Assembly: GCA_963573315.1 (NCBI GenBank) | Contig: OY752153.1 | Location: 806,001-870,000 of the forward strand | Reading direction: 5' to 3' | From: Entomortierella parvispora | Lineage: Eukaryota; Mortierellomycota; Mortierellomycetes; Mortierellales; Mortierellaceae | DNA length: 64,000 nt | Notes under the pieces: generated by a model | What the model saw: only the letters and a program-made list of their open reading frames with translations | Told to the model about the DNA's origin: nothing | The model's database searches: none | Part shown: piece by piece, positions 40,335 through 53,449 of the stretch | How the letters are laid out: each line of letters begins with the position of its first letter | Position numbering within the stretch: position 1 is the first letter of the stretch | Position numbers and translations under genes: made by a program

Positions 40335-43300
40335 TTAACCCAGAGGTTTCTGGGCGGTGGTATCGTAGGCACGGATAAGATGAGCCGTGCCAGACTCGTT
40401 TTGAGAAAACGCAAAACCGCGGTTGCGTCGCAGACGCTGAATGTTTCGGACCTTGTGAACAGCTTTGCGGAACCTCTCCATGCGGGGGCGGTAGTCAGGG
40501 ATATTAAGCTTCTGGATTTCCTGAACATAGTGGTATGTCCTAGGGAAGAAGGTTCGCTTCATGCTACAGGACACAGAGAGGTTTAACGTGAGTGAGCATA
40601 TTGCTGCTAACTGGTATGTCTTCTTCAGTCTGCGAAGTCCACTTACTATTTGAAGGTGAAATCGCGAAGATTACAAACCAGAGGCAACAAAATAATTGTC
40701 AACCAGAACACTGGCTGGCCATAGAGGGGTGCAACGATGCCGTAATAGTCTGGAGTAAGCGAAATCTTGGCACCAACGACGGCAAAGATAGGGAAGAAGC
40801 CTATCCAAAAGATCATCGATCCTGGGACAGAAATATACGCGTATTTTGTCCAAAGACTTGAAAGACAATGAAAATATGCAGAGGTTAGATCGGGCAGCCT
40901 ATACCTCATCGACAGAGTAAAAAAAAAGCAAACCTACTCTGTGATCAGGGCCGCCTTCACCAAAACGGTTGCTAAGACTGTAGTGTACAGAGTGACACTC
41001 ATGACCCATGCTCCGGCAATGGTGCCATTAGTAAGGATCAGGTCGTTTCTGAATATGGCTGCCACAGCAAAAAAGATCACAACCGAGTGGAAAATGGCGT
41101 TGGAGGCCCAGCCCCAGAAGGTCTTGACATTGAACTAAGAGCACAAGAATAAGGGTTAAATCCATGGTCATCATCTAATGCACCATCCTCATGTACACCT
41201 TCATTACAAAAAGACTTACAAATTCGCTTTTTTGTCCAAGCATGTACATCTGAGGATAGCGATCCAGCATCCTGGCACTGACATACTGATCAAAGATACC
41301 GAGCGACAACGGCGGCAAGACAGTCAAGGCGACGTTGTAGAGCGAGATAGTCCAGGATTCGTACACTGTCTGGCCAGAGAAGCCATTGTAGAAAGCAAAC
41401 CAAAACTGGGTTGTATACAGACAGATGTTCTTGTAGAAACTGAACAAGATCAGCTTACTGAGTCTTTGGTAACTCCATGCACCATGCACTAATAGAAGCT
41501 TCTTCAAAAATCGGAACTGCGAAATGGCGAAGTCAGCACTACGCGCGGCTTGAAGGCCCTCAAGTCCAGAGATACCAACACCGACATGAGCAGCCTGAAT
41601 CATAGACACATCATTGGCTCCATCTCCAATAGCGAGCAAGATAGCCTTGAGGTTACGCTTGACCAACTTGACGACCAACGCCTTCTGAAGGGGCGAGACA
41701 CGACAGCAGACAACGGCTTTGCAGAGAACGGCCAACTCCAAGAAAACTTTCTCGACGTCCTTCTCCAAGGCAAAGCCGAGAGACTTGCCGTCAATGACGA
41801 GTGCCAGAGGCTCGATTTCATCTCCACGTTGGTACGTCGATTTGATAGCCTTGACCTTATTTTCCAAAAACTCTTTTGTCTCCCAGTGTGTTTGCTCGTT
41901 GCAGATAATGAGAGACATATCCTCTTGAATAAGCTTGCAACTGTAACCGATGTTGATAGCTGTCTCCTGTCGATCACCAGTGAGGACCCAGACCTTGATT
42001 CCAGCCTGCTGAAGAGTGTGGATGGTCTCTGGAACTCCGTCCTGGAGTTTGTCCTCAATGGCAGTGGCGCCCAGCAAAAACAAATTCTTTTCGATCAATT
42101 CAGCAGCCTTGTCTAGTTCTTCACCACGGTTCTGGATCGTGGTCGCAGCACGATCATAGATCTGAACCCAGTGATAATATTCCTTGTCAGGAATCTCCCG
42201 CATGGCAATACAAAGGGTGCGAAGACCTTCTGTGGCATAGTCTTCCAAATGCTGCATCGTTGCGTCCACAAATTCATTCTCGCTTCCAAGACGCTCTAGA
42301 ATGACAGTGTCGGCGCCCTTACAAAACAACTTGATCTTCTTGTCTGGTCCACGGATGATGGTCGACATGCGCTTTCGAGTGGAATTGAACTCACACACGT
42401 TAAGGATTTCATACTCCAAATCATGGCGTCCAATCTGGACATTCACAGATCGAGGACGACGAGTCGTGAATTGATAGCCCAACTGCGCTGCTCCAGACAC
42501 CAACGCGCCTTCATCAGGAGATGAAGCTTGGTAAACAATTTCTAATATTTAGCAGCAAGTAAGGTATCAGTTACAGCTTTAACCACAGCAACACATGCAT
42601 AGGACATAGAGCAGTGAATACCTGAAGGATTGGCTTCCTGACGTTCTGGGATAACGGTATGGCAGACGGCGAGCGCTGTGAGGAATTCGTCAATGACGTT
42701 ACTTGTAGGGTGATTGCGCAAATTGGCATCCAGTTGCTTGAAGTCATGTACACCCACTTCAACTCCATCCTCGATATGAGCTTGTTTTCCTTCTTCAATC
42801 ACGTCGGCATACGCCAAACCAGCGATCGAGCATTGACGGAACTCCATCTCGTTGCAAGTCAATGTTCCTGTTTTGTCTGAGAAGATATACTCGATTTGTC
42901 CCAGCTCCTCAACAAGTGAAGAGGTGCGAGCCAAGGCCGGGGTATCCGTCTTTTCATAGTACATGTCCAGGTCCGAGTTGATAAGTTGCGCCTGCCAGAA
43001 TTTGACAACTTCCATGGTCACCATCAAACTGATGGGAATCAAATTGTTGTACAAAATCAGGAACGTCAAGATGTTCAGTCCAAAGTCCTTCATGGTCGAT
43101 GTCTGAAGTTCGATGTACTGAAGCTGAGCAATGTTCTTGTTGGTAATGACCATATTTCCAACCGCACTGGCCAAGGACATGGCCAACAAAATTCCAAACA
43201 AAAAGATGATCTGAACGTTCGTCATCTTTTCCACTGATGTACGCTTGATGGGAGTAGCAGAAGCATTTCGCATGAGTTTGGACTCGTGTCCTGTAAAGAT

Positions 43301-44721
43301 GACTACACCGTACACCCATCGGGTATTACGAAGTTGAGCGCCCTAAAGTCCAAATCGACGAGAGTAAATTAATAATCGAATCGTATTTGAAACGTTAGCA
43401 CTCTTAGGTTGTAAACAAGACCATGGTGCCTTACTCTGAGAAGGACCTGAGTGGGATCCAATGGCAGCTCTTTTGGAGATCCCTGAGTTCTGTTCATTAA
43501 AAGAGTTCCCTCAAAGGTATAAAGACTGTTGTTGGGCTGTTCAGAGCGGATCAAGCCGCCAAGGTTGGAGGCTTCTAGAGGCGTGATGAGATGCACCGTT
43601 TCTGGCAATGCCTGCTTGATCTTCAAGTTCGTTTCACTGTAAGCGATGGAAAGATTAATACCGTTGTGCGTTAGTTGACATCTTTGACAGCGCAAATCCT
43701 TGTTCACGGTTCATCATGTTAGCGCAACGTATGTCATAGCTGCTTTACCCATCCAGATTACTGGTTTCAATGTAGCACATGCCCTCTGGTTCAGAGGAAC
43801 TGAGCAGGACCAAGTCCGCAGGGAAGGACTCTCCTCCTTCGACACGCACAATATCTCCAACCTTAATGGAGTGCCAGGATCTTGGTACGAAGGTGCTTCC
43901 TTGCAAAACCTTTGATGTCCTTGCGTTCGTCTCGCTGTCTGATGAATGACGTTTCTAAGGGGGAGTCAGGAAACCTGTTTAGTAACGAGCAACATCAAAA
44001 AAGCCCATTCAAGTGATTCTTCCACGTGTAGTGTTTGGATGCTATCTGGAAATTCCATTACGCCAAGGACACAACAAACCCCACTTACAAAATCCTCCAT
44101 GACCTCCTTGACAGCTGTAGCAAAGAGTACCAGGGCCAGAGGTACTGCCGTGGTGTATCGAGAGGTTGGAGAAACACCATCGATTTGCTATCAACAAGAA
44201 AAAGGCGCTTGTGAGTGACCATGGGCTCTGAAAAAAATAGTCTGGCGGGTAAAAACTTGATCAGACGAGAAGATGATGATTACCTGGATGCACGCAGTGA
44301 ACAAGAAAAAGATGTTTGCATATTTCGAAAACTGCTCATAGAGAAACTTGGGTAGGAACGTGAAGTAGTTGTACTTTGAGGTGGAGATGCGGTTGTGCAA
44401 GTACTTGGACTGACTGTTGCGCTCCGGGTTGTTGAGGTAGATGATGCGGATCCCATCCTGGTTGGCAGAAGACCCGCCTGTGAACATGGAGAGGAATGAC
44501 GACCAGGCTGATGGCGCGCTATGAAGCTTGTGGCTGTTGGAGCGAGGCTGGTGCCCAGAGGCGAGAGGAGACGACGATGATGAAGGCGAGTCTGGAGGGT
44601 AGCGCGAATGCGAATGCAGCGAGCTGTTGCTTCCATGCTCAAACCCATAGTTGTCCTCTGCAGCGGTGAGCGGGATATTCATGTCCGAGTAGTCGGATTC
44701 CTTGGAGGACAGGCCTCGCAT
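40335..44721 (-). CDS. DRS2: P4-type ATPase, phospholipid flippase of the Drs2 / ATP8A group
   Basis: Flips aminophospholipids to the cytosolic leaflet of Golgi/endosome membranes, usually with a Cdc50-type partner. Nine exons: 44721-44284, 44187-44089, 43954-43749, 43636-43435, 43342-42622, 42541-41220, 41134-40938, 40856-40647 and 40563-40335; 1207 residues. Motifs in order: P4 N-terminal helix region (FLPKFLYEQFSKYANIFFLF), DGETNLKIKQALPET (the P4 version of TGES), DKTGTLTCN with the phosphorylated Asp at about 471, KGADTVILERL (nucleotide binding), TGDRQETAINI, GDGANDVSMIQ, then transmembrane helices. The order and the NPERNSQSKYLHN-type N-terminus fit Drs2 better than Dnf or Neo1. All key residues are present. 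Confidence 0.93.
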
Positions 44722-45486
44722 GATGGTCTGATGCGGGTGCGGTTGCTTCTTTGCCGGTGTTGGCCAGCGGGTTGTCGGCGGGACTGTACTATTGGCGAAG
44801 GTGCTGTTGGAAAGAACCTGGTGGTGACGGAGGAAGGAGGAGGGAGGAGCAGGGGGAGGAGAGCGGGTCAGTTCCGTGTCAATGAAAATGCAAACGAGTC
44901 AAGATGATGAAGGAAATGGGGGGGTGATGAGGATGAATATGAAAGGGATAGAGAGGACGGGAGGACAGAGGAGAAGGAGGAGGAGGAGGATCGTTACTCA
45001 CGCGGATCACGACAGGGGGTGCACGAGCGCAGGGATAGGATGAAAAGTTGGATGAGGATGATGAGGATGACAGAGGGGTAGGAAGAAAAAAAAAAAAAAG
45101 AGGCAGGGAGAGGGAGGAGAGGGAGGGATGTAGTGTGTGTGTGTGTGACGAACAAAAAAAGGACACCTGGGTTGGCTGGGCGAAGGACGCACAGGCGGGG
45201 CTCTGAGCAGAGCATCCCTGTTCTTTGCTGAGGGGAGAGCCGACGAAGGCCGATCCAGCATCCCTTTCTCCCTTCCTCTCCCATCCTCATCGCAATCTTC
45301 ATCCCATCAGCCGACTTGCGTTCTTCTGTCTGGCGTCTGTCTGTCCCACACTTATCTCAAACAGGCGAGTCTTTTTTTGGATTTTCGGGCCGGGCGCAAT
45401 CCGCCTTGTGGCTGGATCCACACAGCCCGGACTCATTTTGTACTCCAGGCTGCCATGGCAAAGTCGTTTGTTTATTTCGTTCGCCC
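44722..45486. promoter_or_regulatory. Upstream region of the flippase gene
   Basis: 765 bp between the flippase ATG and the end of SPT8. It is rich in GA/CT tracts (44820-45120), with a poly-A run at about 45088-45101 and a (GT)n run near 45131-45147. No clear TATA box. CT-rich upstream tracts are common in fungal promoters. Confidence 0.5.
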
Positions 45487-47589
45487 TCAGAGCATGGGCT
45501 GAATATGATAGAATAGACAATCGTTTGTACTTGGTCCCTCCCACTCGCGGTTCCCCGAGGTTGTTATCATGTATTTGCAAGTTGGGTCGATATCTACGGT
45601 CGTCCCGATCGACCAGTCAACAAGAAAGAGAAATGAAGGGTCAGCAAAGGGTCTCTGCCATCCTTCTGAAACAGACAAAAATGGAATACTTACGGATGCT
45701 GGAGATGAGTCCACCGTGGTGACCTGCAATGATCTGGAATGGCCGCAAAGATGATTTAGAGTCCAGCTCTGTTGTATTCCACAGGCGAATGTTGTCTTGC
45801 GATGCGCTATAGAGGCAAATGTCAATCAACGGTTGGTACAAGAGGACATGCCATTAATGATTGCAGAAGCATGACATACCAAATAAGATGCTTGTTGTTT
45901 GGGACACTCTTCACATATGAAACTGGCCCAGAGTTGGCCGGCATCTTGATCGACTGAATGAACCGCCCTTCAGCAAAGTCCCATTCATCCACTTAAAATT
46001 AAATATATATATAAGTAAGTAAGTGATATAGCCTTGAAAGGGTGAATATATCCGATCAGCGATAGTACCTGTTCCATTTCGACGACCACAGAATATCCGC
46101 TCTCCATCTGCGCTCCAGCATGCGGAAAGGCACCAGGGAGGAACTCGCTCCGGAGGTAACAGTTTCCTAGGAATTTTTGTTGGATCACGTCGATCCCATA
46201 AACACATCATGCCGTCAACACTGGTCGACATCAATACTGCATCGTTGGCGTGGCTGGCAACCGGATTGGACAGGTCTGTATCCATGGTTGGAACACCTGT
46301 AGGCTGGAATGATAAAGAAGAGATCTGAGAGCCATGTCCCGCAAACGTCCTCACGATCTGTCCATTATTCAGATCCCATTGCTAAGTCAAGATTAAACAA
46401 ATCAAATGGAATCGTCAGAACCGAACAACTCACACAATCACGTCATTATGGTAGAGGCAACAAACATGATAGACATGAAATACCAAAACACTATGATCCC
46501 ACGATCCACTGATAAATCCCTGCTGGTCAGGGGCCAGCTTTAGCGCGGATACCGGCGCTGTGTGTTGGCGGAACACATAATGACAAGTCCCTTCTTCGTG
46601 CCTGGGCGTCCAAAGATTAATGGCGCCGCTTTCCAGTCCAGAGATTGCAAATATCGCTTCTGAATGACAATCCAAACTGTAGACGGCCGACATTTTCGAC
46701 TCATCAAATGGGGATGATGCTCTATGTGCCATGGGGGTTGCGCCTCTATCGACTGATCCCTCACGTTTGACAATATTCATATCTAAATCCATATCCGTAG
46801 ACTTTGATCCTGCTCCAGATCCTGGCAGCGCTATTGTGACTCCGTCCTCATTGATTAGTGGCGGTGGTGCTTTGTTAGGTTGCTCCTCGTTTTCCCAGTA
46901 GGAAGACAGAATGCCGGCCTGTAGGTTTAAAAAGTAGTTTAATTAAAAATGTAAGCCTGAGATGAACTTGTTGGTGAATCTTCATCATTAAACACTCAGC
47001 TCTCGACGTTGTTACCTTGGTTACAGACTCTACTTGGCCATGCCTTTGAGTCGCCGTCAACAGTGTTTTTCCGTTCATGGATGCAAAAAAGTCATATTTG
47101 CGGACGTATCCATCTTCCGATCCAGTAAAGACCCAACGCATGCACTGAGTGGCGGCTAATGAATATACATTGCAGGGATGAACTGCAAGAACCTATTTAG
47201 TCCATTGAGACCATGGAGTATCCTACAACGTTAGTACGACAGACAGCGAACTGGAAAGAAAGGTCACCAAATTAGTCGTTATAACTTACGCAGGGCATGA
47301 TGTCAAAAGTTTTGCAGTTCATCACATTTGGTTGAAGTGTAAGTGGTATATGCGTCCGCGTTTCTATAGTTGCATCATTGGTTGAGGCTTGAGGCGCTGT
47401 TCCCAAGTTGAGCGTCGGGTCTATGGTGAACGTAGAGTCGATCGATATTAGACGCCGTTTAATATCATGGGACGGTCTAACCCAGTAAAACGGGGGCTTA
47501 CCCTCATCTGCATCGCCTCTCTCAGAGCCATCCTCGGTCCGAGCATCGTCATTCTGAAAATCGTCCTCGCTCTCGTGTTCCGAGTCCAT
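45487..47589 (-). CDS. SPT8: SPT8, SAGA complex WD-repeat subunit
   Basis: Helps SAGA deliver TBP to promoters in the nucleus. Seven exons: 47589-47290, 47192-47016, 46918-46484, 46381-46069, 45991-45880, 45806-45694 and 45665-45487; 542 residues. An acidic N-terminus (residues 1-35) is typical of Spt8. WD repeats follow, with diagnostic stretches MRWVFTGSEDGYVRKYDFF, AGILSSYWENEEQ, VSALKLAPDQQGFISGSWDH and QWDLNNGQIVRTFAGH. The ending, IDPTCKYMITTSGNREWEG, is also Spt8-like. I rely on the family match of the GSEDGYVRKYDFF segment, which sets Spt8 apart from other WD proteins. The gene lies 133 bp downstream of uL10m on the same strand. Confidence 0.9.
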
Positions 47590-47722
47590 GCTGTGCGTAA
47601 ATTGTGTCGTCCATTCTTATTTTTTTCTGCGTGTCTAAAAGAGTCTCTCCAACCCCCCACAAGGACCCCTTAATTTTCAGGTACAAAAACAAATGTATTT
47701 CTTTGCTAGACTGCTTCACTTT

Positions 47723-48736
47723 TTATGCAGTCTCGCCCGACTTGGCGTGTGCGTCCAAGTTCATGACCAACAGGGTAGGGTTCATACCCAAAAGCTGGAC
47801 CAAGCGTCCACCACCGGCTTGGCTCAAAAGACCGGTCACCTGTCCCCTCAGCGTCTGGATACCGGGCATATCGACCATCTTTTCCATATCCTCCACACTC
47901 ACAAGAGCATCATCTACTTTGCCTCCGAGCAAGATCATCTTGCGGTGCTTCTCGACAACCTTCCTGATTCCTGCCAGGCCCAAAGGAGTCTTTGCAGAGG
48001 ATTTTGTCTCCTCATCCTCAGGGCTCATGTTGCAGCTGACGACACAAGTGGGCCCGTTGATCAAGGGCGCCAAATTAGCGTACCGAGTTTCCCGCAAAGC
48101 AGCGGCAAAGATACCGAGTCGAACCACCTTCATCTCTGCTCCAGCAGCGGAAAGGTCTGTGCGGAGTTGAATCAGTTCTGGGACGGACATGTTGTTATGC
48201 TGGCAGATGAGCATGATACGGTTGTTGGCCATGAGCTCAGAGTAGCTGTGATGCAAAAATGTCTTTTGAGGGCGGAACTCCTTGCCATAGTTGGTCAATG
48301 ACTTTCCAGCCGCAGCAGCCGCAGCGGCGGCCTTTGTCTTTGGTGTTGGTGATGATCTCCTGGCTCCTGCGGACTGTGTTGTGGCATCTGAAGAAGTTGT
48401 AAAGAGTCGAGTAAAATATGAAGTTAAAGATCATCCTTGAGACCTGTCTCTACGCTTTGTTTGCAAACCCAGGCCTTACATTGACGGACTGCGGTTAGAG
48501 TCCTGGCAGAGCGAGCTGCGGCACCTAGCAACGAGTAGTACGGGTTAGATCTATCGTCTCTGCTCCAAGGTCATGATCGGATAGTAGAGAAAAAATAAGG
48601 CCAAGTAACACAAAGGTTGTCAAATGCAAGATGGCACTAAAGCTGCTCAGCTCTCTGTGCCAAAGAGTCGCAGCTCTCAAGCCATTACGGTGATGTCTGC
48701 GTTCCGTCTGTGTTTACCTCTGATTGAAGACAGCAT
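47723..48736 (-). CDS. MRPL10: Mitochondrial large-subunit ribosomal protein uL10m
   Basis: Base of the L7/L12 stalk of the mitoribosome. Three exons: 48736-48718 (only 19 nt), 48524-48480 (45 nt) and 48387-47723; 242 residues. The N-terminus MLSSIRGAAARSARTLTAVR is basic, free of acidic residues and Ala/Ser-rich, as expected for a mitochondrial targeting peptide. An Ala-rich segment follows, then the L10 domain (KTFLHHSYSELMANNRIMLI, LRTDLSAAGAEMKVVRLG, GPTCVVSCN, LLGGKVDDALVS). The tiny first two exons were chosen because phase, splice sites and a targeting peptide all agree. In yeast the orthologue is called MRPL11. Confidence 0.85.
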
Positions 48737-48951
48737 GATGCGTGAGTGTGAATGGGGATGAATGGACGGACGATCAGCGAGTGATGTTGGTGATGGATTG
48801 TTGCTTGTTCCGAGAGCTGATTTGATTAAGGGTGCAGTCGCTTTTATTGTCAACGGACCCGCCGTCACAAAAGGGTTCGAAAATAAACAAAATCGAAAAA
48901 GACAAAAGAAGACAGGCATTGCTTCCCCCATTCATCTCCATTGATACCACC
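48737..48951. promoter_or_regulatory. Shared upstream region of uL10m and RPA34
   Basis: Only 215 bp separate the two divergent start codons, so the promoters must overlap. An A-rich stretch (about 48883-48908) lies on the RPA34 side. No TATA box is obvious. Confidence 0.6.
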
Positions 48952-50148
48952 ATGGCTCCAAAGTCGAAAGAACACGTCGTTAGTGACAGTGAATCGAGTG
49001 GCGACGAAGGCACCATCAAGAACCTGTAAATAATTACCCACCTATTTTGTAGTCTTTTTACTCAAGGCTGTTATCCATTGGTTTCTAACAGTTCTCTTTC
49101 TCTTCTACAATACCTGTTCGACACCCTTGGCAATGATACGCCCATTTCGACTCGCCTATCCACCACATCGGAACTAATCCATGGACACCATCTTTTTCAA
49201 CAAAACAACAATGTCAATCAACCTGACGAAAAAAATAACATCCTCAGTGACTACAAGCCTCCAAGAGACTTTTCACTATACAGGTCCAAAAAGCATACAG
49301 CCTCGGCCTTTGATGCCGACGAAGCCGCAAAGCATGAGCTCTGGCTGATCCGTGTCCCTGAAGGCGTTTCGAACGATGATCTCGCCACTATGACCATCAG
49401 TCTCCCCCCAAAGTCGTCCTCTACCCTCGCACAGTCCTCATCAAAATCATCACACGACGACTCAGAGGCCCCCGTCACGCTGGGAACCCTCAAGAAAAAA
49501 GAAACGTCCACCAGCTCTTCATCCTCTACGACTATCAAATACCAATTACAGACTGTTTCGGCCGATTCCGGATTCGCTGGAGAGATGTTGTCCTTGAACG
49601 CCCTTATCCCCGACGCCTCCAAGGGAGGCCGTCTTGTCCAAGCTCCTTTGGGGGTTCATCACCATTTGGCCTTGGTTGCTCAGGCTTCCATCCCTTCAGG
49701 AGCACCCTTGGCAGAGGAGATCCTCTCTAGGCCAATCCCTGAGCGCGAGCAGCCCGAAGGACTGAAGATGCGATTCAAGGTTTCTGGATTTGACACTCAA
49801 GTTCCAGGAGCCAAGCTCTCGGGTTCTGGTAAGGCATTCGCTGCGAAATGGGCCGTGACTCTTGAAAAGCGACGCAAGGAAGAAGAGGAGGCCTTGTTGA
49901 GAGCTCAGCAGGAAGTCGAGGAGAGTGACGCGGAGAACGAAGAAGAAGAGCAAGCGGTGGCAGAAGCTGGCGAGGAAGCCATAGATACCACCGCTGTGAC
50001 CACTGATTCAGAAATCGTCGAGGAAGAGAAAGAGGAGCCAGCCCAGGAAGTACCTGCCAAGAAGCGTAAGGTGGACTCTACAGACGCCAGTGTTGTCGAA
50101 CAAAAAAAGTCCAAGAAAGAAAAGAAGGAAAAGAAAGACAAGAAATAG
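48952..50148 (+). CDS. RPA34: RNA polymerase I subunit RPA34 (A34.5)
   Basis: Part of the A49-A34.5 heterodimer that stimulates RNA polymerase I initiation, elongation and RNA cleavage in the nucleolus. Two exons: 48952-49025 and 49248-50148 (intron 222 bp, CT|GTAAAT to CTCAG|T); 324 residues. An acidic start (VSDSESSGDEG) is followed by the family motif DYKPPRDFSLY and then HELWLIRVPEG, typical of the dimerisation module. A Ser-rich insert, a central beta region and a long Glu-rich then Lys-rich tail (KSKKEKKEKKDKK) follow, as usual for A34.5. The intron is long for this locus, so a further small exon inside it cannot be excluded. Confidence 0.83.
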
Positions 50149-50231
50149 ACCGCCTTGCGTCTGATCACTGCCTCCTTTCCAAAGGAAAAAACAAGGAAAT
50201 AATAAAAAAAACATCTTCATTTTACTGTAAT

Positions 50232-53200
50232 CTATTCACTGGCGGGCCAGCCCATGTCGGTATTATATTTCAAAATCTCCTGTTTGGTTAATTGATCTGT
50301 TGCCCCCCATTGAGCCGAGCTGAGTCGAAGTTGATGCTTCCACACGCCTTGCGGTAGCATGGAAGTTATATCTAGGGTCGGTAAAGCTCCAAATATCTCC
50401 TGTGGGTTGATACTGGCTTGTGCTCGCAATGATTTTTCCAACTCATCCCACTCTGCCCAAGGAGGTATACTGCGCTCTGGAGGAAGGTAACGAGAGTTTC
50501 CTTTCATGAACACAATGTCGTCGATATCATCATCCAGCTCGTTAGAAATTTCAGGTAGAACAGTCCCGGTACGATTCGGCAGTCTGTGATCTACAGTTGC
50601 GGATGTGGACTGAAAGTACAGCAACATTTCAAAAATTAGAATCAGGTTTCCCCTCACAATACCTGAATTATCAAAATACGACACGATTCAGCGCTGTTAC
50701 CCAGGACATGTTGGAATTTTTTTGCTCCACTGTTACTGTGGACGTTGAAGTGGACTGGCTGTTGTGGAGACGTTGCCGAGAGCTCTGCGCCATCTGCAGT
50801 AAGCTGTCCTGCAGCCTTTGGGAAGCTTTCTTTCCGTGGGCGATGTTTGAAGGTGCAAGCGATGAAAGGGTAAATGTCGTGGAAGCTTTCGATGGTGGCC
50901 TGTGGTTACTTTGAGCGGTGAGAAGAGGACCAGTAATTAGCATAGACGTCGGCTTTGTCTCTTTTACAGAGGAGGCATCGGGGTTGGACGCAGCGTCATT
51001 GAGTGGTGTGATGGGTATATCAGGCGCCAGCTCGCGTAAGCGGGTCTCCAACGGTGTCATTTCTCTCTTTTCCCTCTTGGGGGATCCAGGAGCTCGACTC
51101 TCTTTAGAGCCATCGGACTGAGAGAGTGAGATCGACTTTGCTGTAAGTGTACTATCAGGAAGAACGGGCCTCACAGGTTTCTTGATCGACAGAGCAGATT
51201 TTGAGGTCTGGAATGGTTTTCGGACCAATGACGGTTGGCCTCCAGCGCGTGCGAGGCTACTCTCTGTTGGCCTCATTGACGGAAGAAGAGCACGAGGAAC
51301 TCCTTGTCGTAGCACTGCCGCGACAGAAGTGGAAGCGGACACCTGCACAACCTTTCCAGAATTTGAAGTTGTGGCAGTCTTAACATCTCTTGAGTTTTGT
51401 GCCGCTGTCCTGGAAAGCTTGAGTCCTGTGTTCGAGATACCTTGGGCAGCTGATGTTGCAAGATGAAGAGAGTCCGAGGGCTCGTGCAACTGAGTGCCGC
51501 TAACTTTTGTGAGTCTTGAAGATGAAATTGCTGGCGTTGAGTTGATACTGACAGGCGCATTTCCAAGGCGATTTCGTTGGAACACGGTTCGCTTCTCTGG
51601 TAAGGTGTTCGCTACCCTTGTCCTCTTCGACAAGTCTAGTAGTGACGTTCTAGGCAAAATCGGACCCTTTTTTGATGGATCATGAATATCCCATCTCGAC
51701 TTTTCTTTTTCCTCTGCCACGTTTCCAGGGGGTCGGGTGGCTATGCGCTGACTTATGGGCAAGCTGAAACCGTCTTTGCTCTGTAATTCCTTTCCTGATG
51801 GGATATTGCCGCTTTCAGGGTTGAAGAAACCGCCCAATTCCTTTCGCTCACGGTTCTCTATCGGATTTAATGACACCGCTCTGACATCAGACTTATGACG
51901 AAGGGGTGACTCTTGAAGCAACGAGCCGTGCTGTAGCTCGCTGAAATTGTCCATGACGGAATTATCATGCTGGCCACTACTATTGCTTAGGAAAGGATCC
52001 TCTGCACTATCTTTCCTGTCAAAGCCTGATCCAGTGGAGGAGTGTCGAGTCCGGCTCGATGAAGATAGAGATCTTTCGTACTCTTTCCGCAGCCTCGAAG
52101 GCTCCGACTCTAGGGCACTTTCGCGTTCTGGGGAGAAACGGACAGGAGTGGTGGAGTCCAAAAACGGCGAACTTTTTGGTCGCTTGTATTCCACCTCCTC
52201 GACATCAAGTGTCTGATCAAAGTCCAAATGACTGTTGTCTCGCTTAAACAAAGGCGGCCTCGGGCTGACAGGTTGTCCATGGATCAGCTCCGGTGTTAGA
52301 GAGTAGTAATTGCTGCGGCTTACACTAGGTCGCAAAGGCGGCGAAAACAACTGCATAGAGTCCCGAGCTCTCGAAATAGGGGTGGTGCGAAGACTTGTAA
52401 GCTCTTCTTCCATATCATCTTTTGAAAGGCCGCCGTCGCGACCTTCGAGAAATCCCCAACCAACTGACTTCCGGTCCTGTAACACATCCTTGCCTTCTGT
52501 ACTTGCTTGGTGAGGTCGTCCGCGAGTAGGGTTTCTAGATGATAATGCTGCATCCCCAAAATATACGGGCTCCATTGGTGGACTCTGCATATCGATCTCA
52601 TGGTCCTGCTCAGTGGATTGAGCCATTGGAATATCACTCCTGGGACGATTTCGTTCGCCTGATATTGTTCCGTCACTTCTTGTCTGTGCTCCTGACGATC
52701 TCTTTTGTATGGATTTTAGTGAACGTCTACCCTTTCTGGCGACTGCTGAGGCATTTACTCGAAGTTTGGTGCGTCTTGGAGTGAAGCGGTGTCGTTCAAA
52801 GGGCGAGCGTGGACTCCGTAGAGCTATCATCCCCCGAGGGGTCTTTGGCGTCTTTAAGCGAAATTGGTCCATTGATGGTCTTTTCCGTGTTGATCGAGCA
52901 TTACCATAGGAACTCCTTGGTGACTTTGGGAAGCTCTGTCGGCCAATATAAGTTTGCGTTGGGGTCTTTAGTCCGCTGCTGTAGCCCAGCTCGTACTATC
53001 ACAGATACAAATGAAAAATGAGCAAGAAACCCCCAAAAACGCAGAATGCTCTTCATAGAACCCAGCATTTGCTTTAAACTCACTGGATATTCCGAATCAT
53101 CGTTTTCTTGCAGTTGTTGCCTAGCGACATCAACTCCTCCAGAATAACTATGGGCGGTAGAGAATTGAGAGTTAGGCATGTTACTGATTCGACAGTTTCT

Positions 53201-53449
53201 AGCTCAATCTTAACTAATCCGCATCACATCTTACCGAAACGCGGATTGGTCCAATTCAGCGAGTCGATGCATGGCAGACCATCGAAAGCCTTCGTAATAG
53301 TCCTGCAGCCAGCCAAAATTGATATCCATGGTACTCCTAAACTCCTCCAGCCGCTGGTCCTTGAGCCTGGCCAATTCACGTTTGTAAGGTAGAGGCCAAT
53401 GTTCCTCAGGAGGGCTGTCCTGGTCTTGAGCCCAGAGCCTGTAGTCCAT
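50232..53449 (-). CDS. INCENP-like inner centromere protein (chromosomal passenger complex)
   Basis: Scaffold that binds and activates Aurora kinase at centromeres and the spindle midzone. Four exons: 53449-53235, 53147-53084, 52995-50701 and 50609-50232; 983 residues. The N-terminus (YKRELARLKDQRLEEF, DINFGWLQDYYEGF) fits the helix that binds survivin and borealin. The long middle is disordered, Ser/Arg/Pro-rich, with many SP/TP sites typical of Cdk targets. Near the C-terminus the IN-box is clear: IPPWAEWDELEKSLRAQ, then INPQEIFGALPTLDI; this is the Aurora-binding segment. Fungal names are Sli15 and Pic1. Its 3' end converges on RPA34 with an 83-bp gap. Confidence 0.87.
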
